Origin: Cladophialophora immunda
Lineage: Eukaryota; Ascomycota; Eurotiomycetes; Chaetothyriales; Herpotrichiellaceae
Direction of reading: 5' to 3'
NCBI RefSeq assembly: GCF_000835495.1
Contig: NW_015622547.1
Coordinates: 2,170,001-2,234,000, forward strand
Length of the DNA stretch: 64,000 nt
Position numbers and translations under genes: made by a program. The notes beneath the pieces were generated by a model. That model did no database searches and was not told where the DNA came from. It saw only the letters and a list, made by a program, of their open reading frames with translations. Positions 11,470 to 23,400 of the stretch are shown here, in pieces. Each line of letters begins with the position of its first letter. Within the stretch, counting starts at the first letter, position 1.

Positions 11470-12149
11470 TTCCCTTTACAAACCTTTACACATATACTGT
11501 TTTATTTGTCGACCACTTCTACTCGGGCTTACTTGAGCCTCTTTGAACATATATCGATGCCTGTTTGCGCTCGAGTATGACGAACTTTATGACGGGTCTG
11601 GGTGGGAGCGACATGGGTCATTACACAGCCTGCATACCATTTTTCACACGATGACGGTTTTGGGATTCAGAGGGCCTTTATGCATAGCACTGGCGTCTGT
11701 CGCGGGAGGCGAATCTTTGCGTTGTAAATATATGACATGACCATCAGCATGGTCCCCAGATATCAGAATAGCTCTCTCGAGTGGCAGACTCGATTGTAGA
11801 GCGTGATATGCACAAAGCAGTATTCTTGTATTTGTCTTTCTCCTTTCTGTTCATCAGGTCCTGACAGTAAGTCCTCAGGCCATTCTCCCGACTTGCTCGA
11901 TCTCGTGAGCAGTGATGGTCACGTGGACGTCATCACGTGAAATGCCTCAACGGAAGACTAACCCCGAGTATTATTTGGGATTCTTTCTCTTTTAGGAACT
12001 TTTCATACGGTGGCACCCCATCACCTCACTACTGCCGTGAGATCTGGCCGAGTGCCTCCATCATTTCTTAATCTCGTTGTCTGCCCTCCTCGTCCGTTCT
12101 GTGATTGCTTTTTCGCAAAGAAATCCTCCACGTCCTCACAACTGCGAAT
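11470..12149. other. Intergenic: 3' UTR of acidic protein and sar1 promoter
   Basis: About 680 bp between two plus-strand genes. No coding potential. The right part should be the sar1 promoter; it holds the paired CACGTG/CRE-like element at 11920-11939 listed separately. Confidence 0.6.
11920..11939. promoter_or_regulatory. Paired CACGTG boxes flanking a GACGTCA core, upstream of sar1
   Basis: Two CACGTG hexamers (11920-11925 and 11934-11939) flank GACGTCA (11926-11932), about 210-230 bp before the sar1 start codon. CACGTG is the usual target of bHLH factors. GACGTCA is a CRE/ATF-type bZIP site. The spacing makes the whole element nearly palindromic. Functional use is inferred from motif and position only. 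Confidence 0.4.
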
Positions 12150-13094
12150 ATGTGGATCATCAATTGGTGTATGTGCAGCGGAATTCCTGCGCTTGTGCAG
12201 AGGACAGACTGACCTGATCGCTTTATCACTCTAGTCTACGATATCCTCGCCTCTCTAGGCCTCCTCAACAAGCATGCCAAACTCCTCTTCCTCGGTCTCG
12301 ACAATGCGGGAAAGACGACATTATTACACATGTTGAAGGTGAGAAGACACCGGAGCAGCAATCTTTGGAATTCATGTGGTGCGGAGCTGGATGAGAAGAG
12401 ATCGGGTGGTGCCAGGACATCATGCAACATTGGCTTGATCACGACTTTCGAAGAACTCAAGTTTTGGACAACGTTCGAGCATATGGGACTCCAATGCTGA
12501 CGATGCGTGCTATTTGACAGAATGACCGAGTCGCGATCCTCCAACCAACGTTACATCCTAGTACGTACTCCCCTGACGTTTGAGCCCCAATCCAGTGTCA
12601 TATACTCACAATCTCTGGCACAGCCTCCGAAGAACTCGCTATTGGCAACAACAGATTCACAACTTTTGATCTAGGAGGTCACCAGCAAGGTACGTTGGGC
12701 AACATTTCCCAGAAGCTATGGCGTCGCAGACGGGTGGACTGAATCTTGAACAGCACGCCGGCTTTGGCGCGACTACTTCCCCGAAGTATCGGGCATCGTC
12801 TTCCTCGTTGACGCAAAGGACCACGAACGTCTGCCTGAAGCCAAAGCCGAACTCGACGCCCTCCTGGCCATGGAAGACCTCGCAAAGACGCCGTTCCTGA
12901 TATTGGGCAACAAAATCGATCACCCGGATGCCGTGTCAGAGGACGAATTGAGACACCAGTTGGGTCTGTACCAGACCACGGGGAAGGGCAAGGTGCCGCT
13001 CGAGGGGATCAGGCCGATTGAGGTGTTTATGTGCAGTGTTGTCATGAGGCAGGGTTACGGAGAGGGGATCAGATGGCTGGCGCAATATGTTTGA
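12150..13094 (+). CDS. sar1: Small COPII GTPase Sar1 (five exons)
   Basis: Sar1 starts COPII coat assembly at ER exit sites: GTP-bound Sar1 inserts its N-terminal amphipathic helix and recruits Sec23/24. Exons: 12150-12168, 12235-12338, 12521-12560, 12624-12689 and 12754-13094, giving 189 aa, the usual Sar1 length. Junctions are phase-consistent and all introns are GT-AG; the first exon encodes only MWIINW plus one base and is recovered from the conserved Sar1 N-terminus. Motifs: P-loop GLDNAGKTT (about 27-35), switch-I threonine region QPTLHPT, DLGGH (70-74), NKID (129-132), plus the Sar1-specific [19 protein letters not shown] and C-terminal [13 protein letters not shown]. There is no N-myristoylation glycine, as expected for Sar1 rather than Arf. 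Identification is essentially certain. Confidence 0.97.
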
Positions 13095-15171
13095 AAGATT
13101 GCAGAGCAGATGATGCATAATGACAGAAAAGAGGCGATTTCGACAGTCTCCAGCGACCGATACATTTCATCTGTCGAGCCACAATCCCCATAGTCCTTTG
13201 TCACCGTTCGTCAGGCAGGCAGGCAGGCAATCAATCAAGTCCAATTCATCAGACCCATCCATGCATCCATCCCTGCATTCATGACGCATCAACGCATTCA
13301 AGACCCCTCGAGCAGCAGACAGGAATCAATCCGACAAGCCACAATTCCCCTTTTGCATCAAGATCCCGACCATTTCAACGCCGTCAAGCACCATGCCGCG
13401 AGACGATACCAGCCCTTGATTTCCTTCCACTGCGCTAGCTAGCTGCTGATAGGGAATCCAACGGAATAAAAGAGACAGAATAGAAACCCCGAAGAGGAAA
13501 GGGAGAAAGAAAAAAAAAAGGCCCACATGAGACGAGGATGAACGACCCACAGAGAGAGGGGGGGGAGAGAGAGCGCGCGAGATGGGAAAATCCAACCCAA
13601 AGAATCCAAAAGTAAACAGAACGGGGCCCGCCCAAATTCTCAAGAAATCCAAGAAAGAGACAAGCGAGAGCGACAAAGAGACAGAAACCCCCAATTGTTA
13701 GATCGAGGAATGAAAATACAAGCCGTGTCAAACTGATGGGTTGAGAGCACCCTCCAAACCACTCGCAGAAAGGGGGGGGGGAGAGAGAGAGACAGATGTA
13801 CCGAGTACATGCCGTCCAGACTCGACGCCACTTGATATCTATGGTATCTACCTATCTGGACACCTAAAACGTAAGTCTGAGGTCTGTTCGAGGAGATCAG
13901 TATGTATCCATCCAGATCACACTGAAGGGAAAAAAGGCGTGTGATGTCCCTAGCATACTAGGTATATATATCCACGGTCTCGGCCCTTCAACGATCTATA
14001 TGTATGCATGCATATATGCACCGCCGCAGATGGATGCACAGTCGCTCGTGTAATGCTCTCTTCACGTCTCCTCTCGCTTTTGCCTCTTCTCTCTACCCTT
14101 CTCCTCTGACCCGCTGGCCAGGACCGCGACGGTTTTGACTTCTAAGTTGCTTGCTCAGCATGTTGTTGATCCCCGTGGCGTACATGTGTAGTTGAAAGCC
14201 TGGGCTCGAGCCACGATGAGACACGGAACAGAAATGTTGGGTGACCGAGCGACATTCAATCGAATGCTATAGTGTGCGCTTGGCTCACCTTGCCGTGTTC
14301 TTCTATTCTTGGTTGATAACAAGACATTTTCTATTTTGTACAATACTAGCAGACAGCAAAATCAAGGCGCCGGCAGTATACTACTATTTGAAGTCATCTT
14401 GATACAGAGGGAGCGGATTCAACTGCTAACTTGATGCATAACTGCTCTGCGTTGTGTCGTGTGGTATGATCTGCTTTATTCTTGTTCTGCACCGTGCATT
14501 CAATCATTCCATGGGCGTCTCTTGTCCATCCTTCGTCACCGCATCGAAAAGGCATGAAAGCAAAACCCGTCATTTGCGTGGTACATTTGGAATGGGGGAA
14601 AGTAGTCTCGCCTTGCGCCCTGCGCTCCAGCAACATCTCTTTTCCTTCTTTCGCACAGACAACACATATCTGCACGGACACAGCGAACAGGAGGTCAAGT
14701 TCTGGTGGTCAAAAATGCAATTCTCCACGTCTCATGCACCACAACCCCATTCCACGAAACGTCACGATCCGTAATCCCATTTCCATTGTAAGCCCATGAA
14801 AAAGTAGTAGATCAACTCGCCCTTGAACCTCGAATCGACCCGATACATTGCCGCCGCGTTGTGGTGATGACTGGTTTTGTCCACTGTTGATACTGGGGAC
14901 TGGCGTCCGACCTCGAAAATTGACAAGTCGGAGGCTAGTCAACGTATTGATGAAAATGAGCAAGTGTGAAGTCTTTCGCAGGTCCAAAAAAGATGAGATG
15001 TCCATGGGAGCGTGGAAAATATTAAGTGGTGGCGGTTGGTCGCATGCTTCGGAACCGGAGGGAAAGGACACTGGTCGAGTGCAAGACCGAATCGAGGGGG
15101 AAGCCAGAAGGTGACCCTATCTTCTTCCAAACCTGCTATCAATGAGATCGAATCAGCCCGAGTCGAAGGGA
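13095..15171. other. Tail-to-tail intergenic rich in simple sequence
   Basis: About 2.1 kb between convergent sar1 and PP1 genes. It holds several low-complexity tracts: CAGG repeats near 13212-13228, TCCATCCATGCATCC-like runs near 13255-13275, two G-run/GA-repeat blocks (about 13557-13575 and 13772-13792) and an alternating TATGCATGCATATATG stretch near 14000. Short open frames have no recognisable content. Probably 3' UTRs plus spacer. Confidence 0.55.
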
Positions 15172-16367
<1,196 letters not shown>

Positions 16368-17987
16368 GGTGGGATCGCCGCGGGCGGGGCAAGGGGGTGG
16401 AAGGGAAGGGCGGGCGGCGACCAGGTGCGGTCGGAAGAGGGAAAATTCAAGGAAATCGATGTATCGAAGGACGTGCAGATGGTAATGCTAGTCTGCTAAA
16501 GAATAATTTCTGTCAGTCTGGGATGAATTTCTGGTAGGTGGTGAGTGGCAGCTGACGCAAGGGACTAAACCGGGGGGGGGAGGGTATGTACCAAAATTGA
16601 ATTTTCGACCCCGAGGCAGCCAACAAACGGGCTCAGCGAGAGGAGTCCCAATTGGACTTGAAGAGGGCGGGATGAGGATCGCAGGGGACAAGGACCTTCA
16701 GCAAAGAGAGGTGTTGTTATCGTGGCGGATGTTAGAGGGATCTGTGGCACAATGAGGCAGGGCTGAGGAGGGTATTCTCGGCGCAGAGCGGGCAACGCAG
16801 TTGGATTCGTGAGCAGGGCACAAGTTGACACCGTACGATTTTTCTTTTTGCAGACAGTGGGTCAATGTCAGCGAGGAAGGGTGGGTTCGCAGTGCTCTGA
16901 AGAATGAGGATGGAATGAATCGAATACTGATCGCAGGGCGATTGATACAGGCGAAAGGTGAGGTGGACTGCGGTCGGATGAGAAAACGCAGTGCAGGTTT
17001 GCGGTGGTTATGGGATAAGATGGGCTGGATGAGTGGTCGGTGGATGGAGGGATGGAAATGGGAGGGATCAGTGGGTGGAAGGCGGGATTCGTCTATTTTC
17101 TCAAATCCTGGCAGGCGGCAAGGCGGTATCCTCTCTTGGCACCAACCCTCCTCGTTGCTAGGCCTGGCAACTACCATCCACACCTACTACATACCTAACC
17201 CTCTGTCTGACACCACATACACCCTACCTCCTACACACACCTCTTTCGCTCCTATTACGACAGCACTACCCTGGTCATTCATTGTTTAGTTTTGGTTGCG
17301 AGACAAAGAAAACAGCCCCTCTTCTCAACTCTTCTTTTTCCCCTGGTTGAGTTGTTGTCTAATACAGCGAGGAGAAGCACAAGGAATGCCAAGAGGAAGA
17401 GAAGGAGCACGAGCGCAATGAGAAAAGACAGTTGGGCGTCCATTCTGCGAGCATACAGTTTGAGTGAGGAAAAGAGAGGGAGACTCGAGAACAACACCAG
17501 GGGAGGGGAGAGGAATGAGGCAGTCGCCACGAGTGACAGTACTTGGAGCCCTTACTCGGTTTGGCGGCTCCCTCAATCACGATCACGCAGTCAACTCTCC
17601 ATTGCAAAAATAGACTAAACTTCCAACCCAGTCCCGTGGTCTCGTGCTTTCATGCAATCATGCAGACATTGATAAAAGCAGTCTGTAACAAATGCTCTTC
17701 GCAGTGGAACCCAAAACGCCATCGCTATGCTGCAAACAACACACCGGAGTAGAATGCAACATGCAGCCCGCGCAATAAGCAACAGAATTGACGACTGGTT
17801 TCCCCCATCCAGCTATACATACCACCAATTCTTTCGGCAAAATCGCAACGAATGGGTATATCAATGCAGACCAAACACAAAAAACCCACGGCCTCATGGC
17901 TGAGACAACGAATGGCCTCTAGTAAGAATGTCAAACAAGAAATTTCCGCAGATACGCAGTGAAATCACACATGTCTGGGAGGCGGAC
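16368..17987. other. Intergenic: PP1 promoter and LRR gene 3' flank
   Basis: About 1.6 kb between two minus-strand genes. The part next to 16368 should be the PP1 promoter and 5' UTR; the part near 17600-17987 should include the LRR gene 3' UTR. No open frame has recognisable content. Confidence 0.55.
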
Positions 17988-20435
17988 TTATCCCAGTGTC
18001 CGCCCACCGCCAGAAACAATGACCTGGTGTCCTGACCGATGCAATGCATCATGGCTCAGGCTTTGCCCTTGCAACACTTCAAAATGATGGCTGTTGTGCC
18101 AATTTTGGTCGCCCAAGGCACTCAGCCAGTTGCTGCCAAATTCTTGCCGCAGTGCCTCCACTTTCGATCGGTAGTCATCGTGTTGTTGGGCTGGCTCGCT
18201 AGAGCCAACAGACGGTGCCTCCGTCGACCCGTCAAAAATATCGTCCACCACTGCTTCTGCCGGTGTTGGTATGACCGGAGCGCTGAGTGCTGGTATGTCC
18301 TCGCGATGCACAATACTGGCACTCGGAGTGATCGTCGCCGCCAAGTCCTCATCAGGAACTCGGGCAAAAGTTTCATCGTGTGCCAAATCGACTATCCGTC
18401 TTCGAGGGGCTTTTTTCCGGCGCGTCGTGTTAAGCACAATTTCCGGAGACTCGTTGGAGCTAGGCTGAGCCGGATCGGACTGTTGAACCACTACGGGATG
18501 CTCAGCAATCCGGATGGACGGTTGCGAAAGCTCTCGCTCAACCTCGGGGACTCGATCCGACAAGTGCTTGCGCTCCGAATAACCTGGCCCCGACTCATCA
18601 ATAATAATGTCATCGACATACCCAGGTGTCTTTCGGAACAAATTGAATGTCGTTACCCGGTATTCAGAATGCGTCTTGGTAAATGGATTTCGCTTGACCC
18701 AAATCCGCTTTAGATTCGGTATGCCCGTGAGCCTCGCCATCTCCATAGGGTCTGAAAGCTGATTGTCCTGGACGTTCAATTGTTCCAAAGACAGCAACCT
18801 CTCAACGCCAGCCAACGAACGTAAGCGGTTACCTTTGAGGTTAATTGTGAGAATAGCGGGTAGAGGTGATCTCGACAGTGACTGGAGAGAACCAATCATG
18901 CAATTCGACAGATCAAGAGAAACGAGCCTCGTCAAAGATGCCAAGCTATCCGGGATCTCGTTGAAGAGGTTAGAGGAGAGATTGAGAGATCGAAGAGTGC
19001 TGGCTACAGGCGCCAGACTTTGTGCTGAGATAGTGGTCATGGAGTTGTCTGCCAGGGATAGATACTTCAGCCTCTGCCATTTCGAGGGGGGTAGAACATT
19101 TAAGCTCAGCACATTGGTGCTGCTTTCGCTACGGTGTGGCTGGATCGAGTACTCGCTTGAGTAGGAGCTGCCAGAACCCGTCCTTCTCACCGTCGAGGAG
19201 TAAGTCCGAATATGCCTATACGAGCTGGCAGGCCGAGAGGCGCTCGGCCGTTTAGGAGATACGCTTCCTGAGAGTGGCTTCGTTTTGGACCCTGGCTCCA
19301 TCGAGTCTTCATTATCCAAACTTCCATGTGCTGGGGAGCCCGGATCGGAATGCGACTGTGCGTATTCAGCTCGTGGAGTTGACGGTACAGTCCAGGAGGC
19401 AGACATGGTGGGAGACCCACGTCCGCCCTTAGTGGACCGCCTTCGACGCTTTTCAGCGTCATCCAAAACTATGTTTGTGAGCAGCTCGGTCGGATCACTG
19501 ACGTTGGCTCGCTTCACGGTGAGCAGCGTCAGCTGCTCCGATATTCGATCCCATCCGAAGAATTGGCGGAAATCGAGATCCACTATGTCCAGCTGTTGAA
19601 GGTTTTTGAAAGCAAACAACGGAACAGCAGTATCGAACGGAAATTCCTCGTATCCCTTGATCAGCCTCGCACGGTGATCAGTAGTGAGGCGTAAAGAAGG
19701 AAGCTTGGTAAATGCAGAATAGAGGTAGGTTAGATCCGCCTGTGTGAGGGCTTTGGCCTTCTCGCTTTTGGATGTGCTCCCTCCGAGGCCAATTGATGAC
19801 CAAAACGAGCTCATCCCCGACATGACACTGCGCATGCTGGACACAGAATGTATGGAATCTTTGTCACTGCGGCCTTTGGCTGGTTTGTGAGTTTGCAGGA
19901 AGGACACGTAGTTCGAGGGTGTAGGCTCATTGGTGAGACTCTCTAGACGTATGTTCATCGGGCCAACAGCTATATCCAGCTCTTCCATACGAGATAGGAG
20001 GTAAAAGAGATGATGGGGAGTCAGCGTCAACAGGGCCGCTTTTGCGGCGTGGGATCGAAAGTAGAGGCCAGCAAATGAAAATGCTGCAGCTAGAGCGCTG
20101 GCGGAGGTATTTGTACTCGAGGAAGAAGTACCTGAGGTCGGGGCAGAGCTATTTGTCGAGTTATTATTGAGGGAGGCCTGCCGTCTGTGAACAGACATCT
20201 GCAGGCTGTTCGCGAGAGCTTTCTCATGTTGGCGGATAAACTGCGCCAGAGACTATAGAACACGTCGCGTTGAATCAGTAAAGGGTGCTCGAAACGAGGG
20301 GCGCAGATGGCATCTGCAATCTATGTGATGCCTACACCTGTGCGCATAGTTGTGGATGCCGTGCGATAAGAAAAACCACAAAACACACTCACCCGTATGA
20401 AATGATGCCCATCTTCTGTTTGCAGGCGGTCCATC
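17988..20435 (-). CDS. Leucine-rich-repeat protein, STK11IP/nischarin-like layout
   Basis: The main exon runs 20252-17988 on the minus strand. Its first ATG (20198) is not the true start, because 18 upstream codons SLAQFIRQHEKALANSLQ follow a clean TATAG acceptor. A short first exon ends at a GTGAGT donor (last exon base 20393). ATG at 20413 gives MGIIFIR in phase; ATG at 20435 gives MDRLQTEDGHHF, which looks more protein-like but joins out of frame (see findings). The protein is about 760 aa: a helical N-terminus, a Ser-rich linker, a domain with FPFDTAVPLFAFKNLQQLDIVDLDFRQFFGW, then a low-complexity region. Five or so LRRs follow (LKYLSLADNSM, LRSLNLSSNLF, LVSLDLSNCMI, ILTINLKGNRL, LEQLNVQDNQL), then an LRR cap (NPFTKTHSEYRVTTFNLF) and a disordered tail with a basic RRKKAPRRR patch. 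The layout resembles animal STK11IP; the function here is unknown. Confidence 0.85.
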
Positions 20436-23400
20436 TCCTGCTTCGTCGAACTCGAGAGTTCGAGACGGGCTTGTAGAAAAGGTTCAGGATAAACAAATTT
20501 TCAAGGTAAAGGAGCGTGAAGGATCAAAACGTGCGACCCGGGAGCTGCTTGCCAAGTCAATTCCAGGCTCATTGATGGGCTGGATTTTGCAAGGACGAGA
20601 ACGTACGAGGATTCCGCGAAGAAATCATGGTGGCATGTGGCGTGTAAAAGGTCCCGGCTGCAATGCCCTGCCAACGTGACCAGGCTGAAAAGATTGTCCG
20701 CAGCCGGTAAGGAAGATTGCAGCTGTGCCTGTGCCTCTCTTCACGCGTGATTGCCCAGTGAGACAAGATTCTGATTCACCCGAGAGAAATTGAGGCAGAA
20801 CGCTGTGTATATGAGGGTGAATTGGGACGTTCGACCAACTGTTGTGTAAGCACAAGTGGTTGCGTGACAATCGCAGGCGGGCAAGTGACGGCCTTGACGG
20901 GTCAGCAGTGAGGTGAGCCGTGGGATGAATGAGGCTGAGAGGGGGATATGAGGGTGTGTGTGAGAAAAGAAAACACCAGCACGGAAGAGAAAGGCAAGAA
21001 CCAGCCTTCTGCCACGGCCAGGTGTGATGTGCAAGAGCCCAGGGTATTGAACAATGGCGGTGACAAGTTGAGTTCAACTGTGTCTGGAGTTTGTGTAGGG
21101 ATGCGCAGGATGGCGGGAGTGGGATGCAGGATGGAACTGGAGGAGATGGAGCGTGCAGAGTTTTGCTATCAAAAGGTAACAACTGAGTTAGATTGGCCTT
21201 GGGCTAGGGTGGAGGGGGACGGCGGGCAGGTGGGCAGCTGCGCAATGGGCACCTTTAACTAGAACAGATCAGATGCAGGGGCCTGGGTGGGTGACTGGAG
21301 CCGGGGGGTGGGCAGGAGCTAACTATAATGCCCGGGTCAGTTAGAGGCAGCGGGATCAGATGCATATCATCAAGAGTCTTGGTGGGCTGTAGGGGATTCC
21401 GCCACGCTTCCTATAACAAAACACGCGCGCCCCTCCAAACCCTCGATATGTCCCCACGGTAGTCCGCTTGCTCAAGTGACTAGTTCCCTGGATTGCCTGT
21501 GCATACCAAGCTAAGACGACGAGGACAAATGACTGAGTGCTAACTACGTCCTCAGGATGACCCCAGTGGCACCCAAGGTGATCAATCTGAAGGTGAGGTA
21601 GTCCTCACGCTCTGGACACTCCTCTAATTAGAGCATTTGAGGCAACAGGATCGACGTTGATCTCCCTGCAGCGTGTCTATACCGTTTCCACGACGGGTAT
21701 ACCGACGACATATCCCTATCCACAAATGTGCTCCTTCTGGGACCCCCCTAACAGTTTTCGTATCACGAGAGCGACGATGATATCCTCTTCCTGCCCACCC
21801 TTACCCGCCCGAAATCCGAAGCGGCACACCCTCCAGTGTCCTCATTCTCGTGATTGACATCGTAATCCATAAAAAAATAAACTCTCAGCTTCCAGACACC
21901 ATACCATGTCCTGTACACAGTATGTCGCAATGAGATCCGTCGATGGCCGGCCGGACAGGCTCGGCCCTCGCTTGCTTCCCACAGCATCGTTCTGAGAGAG
22001 CGTCTAATCATAGGCGGGAAGAGGTACACAATCACACAACCGCTGACCGCGCCCCTCATGCCACTCGACACGCGAACGGACAAGAGTGCTGGAAAGGTTC
22101 TGTCAAATCTTCGAGGCTAAACTTTATTGATTGTCGCTCCCAGACTTTCCAAGTTATCCAGTCAAAGCGACTTGGAGTTACCTGCGCCGCCAGGGCAGTT
22201 CCACTCCATCTGCGAAGGGCCAGCCCAACAGGTGGGCACTGTTGTCGTCTCGCCTTGGGAGACTACGATTAGGCGCTTCGATGCACCAGCGAGGGCCAAA
22301 GCGCACTGGGGAAAGTTTGCTTCTGTTTGACTGGCCTGATACCTCGAAACAAGCACACAATGTAGCCTGATCAGGCTCTGTAAGTCTTCATTCGACGGGC
22401 CTGCTGCGAGCTGACGATGATAACGCCAACCGAAACGAGATGGCAACTCTGGCTTCGAAAATCCGATGGCTACCACCTGCATTCGTGTCTGCTTCTGTCC
22501 TTGCCTTCGGCATTCACATATCACGGACGCCCAGCTGCATGACCAGCCCTTCTGCGTCTGTGCTCGGTCGACGACAGGGCCAGGCTTTTGACCGCTACTC
22601 TACAATGACAACTTCAGGCTGTGCCATGTCGCGGTCTCGACCGATTGACCAATGCTGATGCATGAGCCGTGTGACACAGAATGCTGCACGAGCTCGAGCG
22701 GGAATATTTTTCACTCACCACAAGTTCGCCTTTGACACAATCTGAGGGTGGTAAGAGGCCCGCTAGGCAAGAATGCTTCCCTTTGCGCTGCAATTCTTAG
22801 GGCGCATTGGTCCGTGGTCACATTGCTAGCGTGTAAATCAGCTGCAGCTTCGGAGGACCTCATGACCGATGCTGAGAAAGTGGTGGCCTCGACGCCAGCA
22901 ACCATTTCCCAACAGATCAAACTGCTTGATTTGCACCGGTGCAGTCTCAGCAAACCGACCGGCAGTTGAGCATTCCATTTTGCGTGCAGAAACCCCGGAA
23001 ACCTGTCACCTACAGAGAACAACTGCAGCTGCTTCTGCTAGCGAATCCCGGGGGGAGGGGCGTTCTCTCACCAATTGTTGTATGATAGGGAGATCTGCTT
23101 CTAAGTCATCCTCTGGGGCGAATAATAGTGCCCGTGTGTTGGCCGCAAATCGCTTGCAGAGGGCTGGCTCTCGCCTTCCCGCCACTTGGCTCCCCAAGTG
23201 TGGGATGTAGTGCGGTCGACCGGGAAGCATTCAGCGTCAAACAAATTATGCGGTGTCACAGGAAGATCGCAGCCATAGGAATCGTTACACTATTGGTCAA
23301 CCAAAGGGTGCTTCAGCACACATGATTTCATCCTACCTGAATATCACTTCCTGAGGTCGGAGTCCGGCTGCCGTGAGCTCCAACTAGCCAAGATCGAAGC

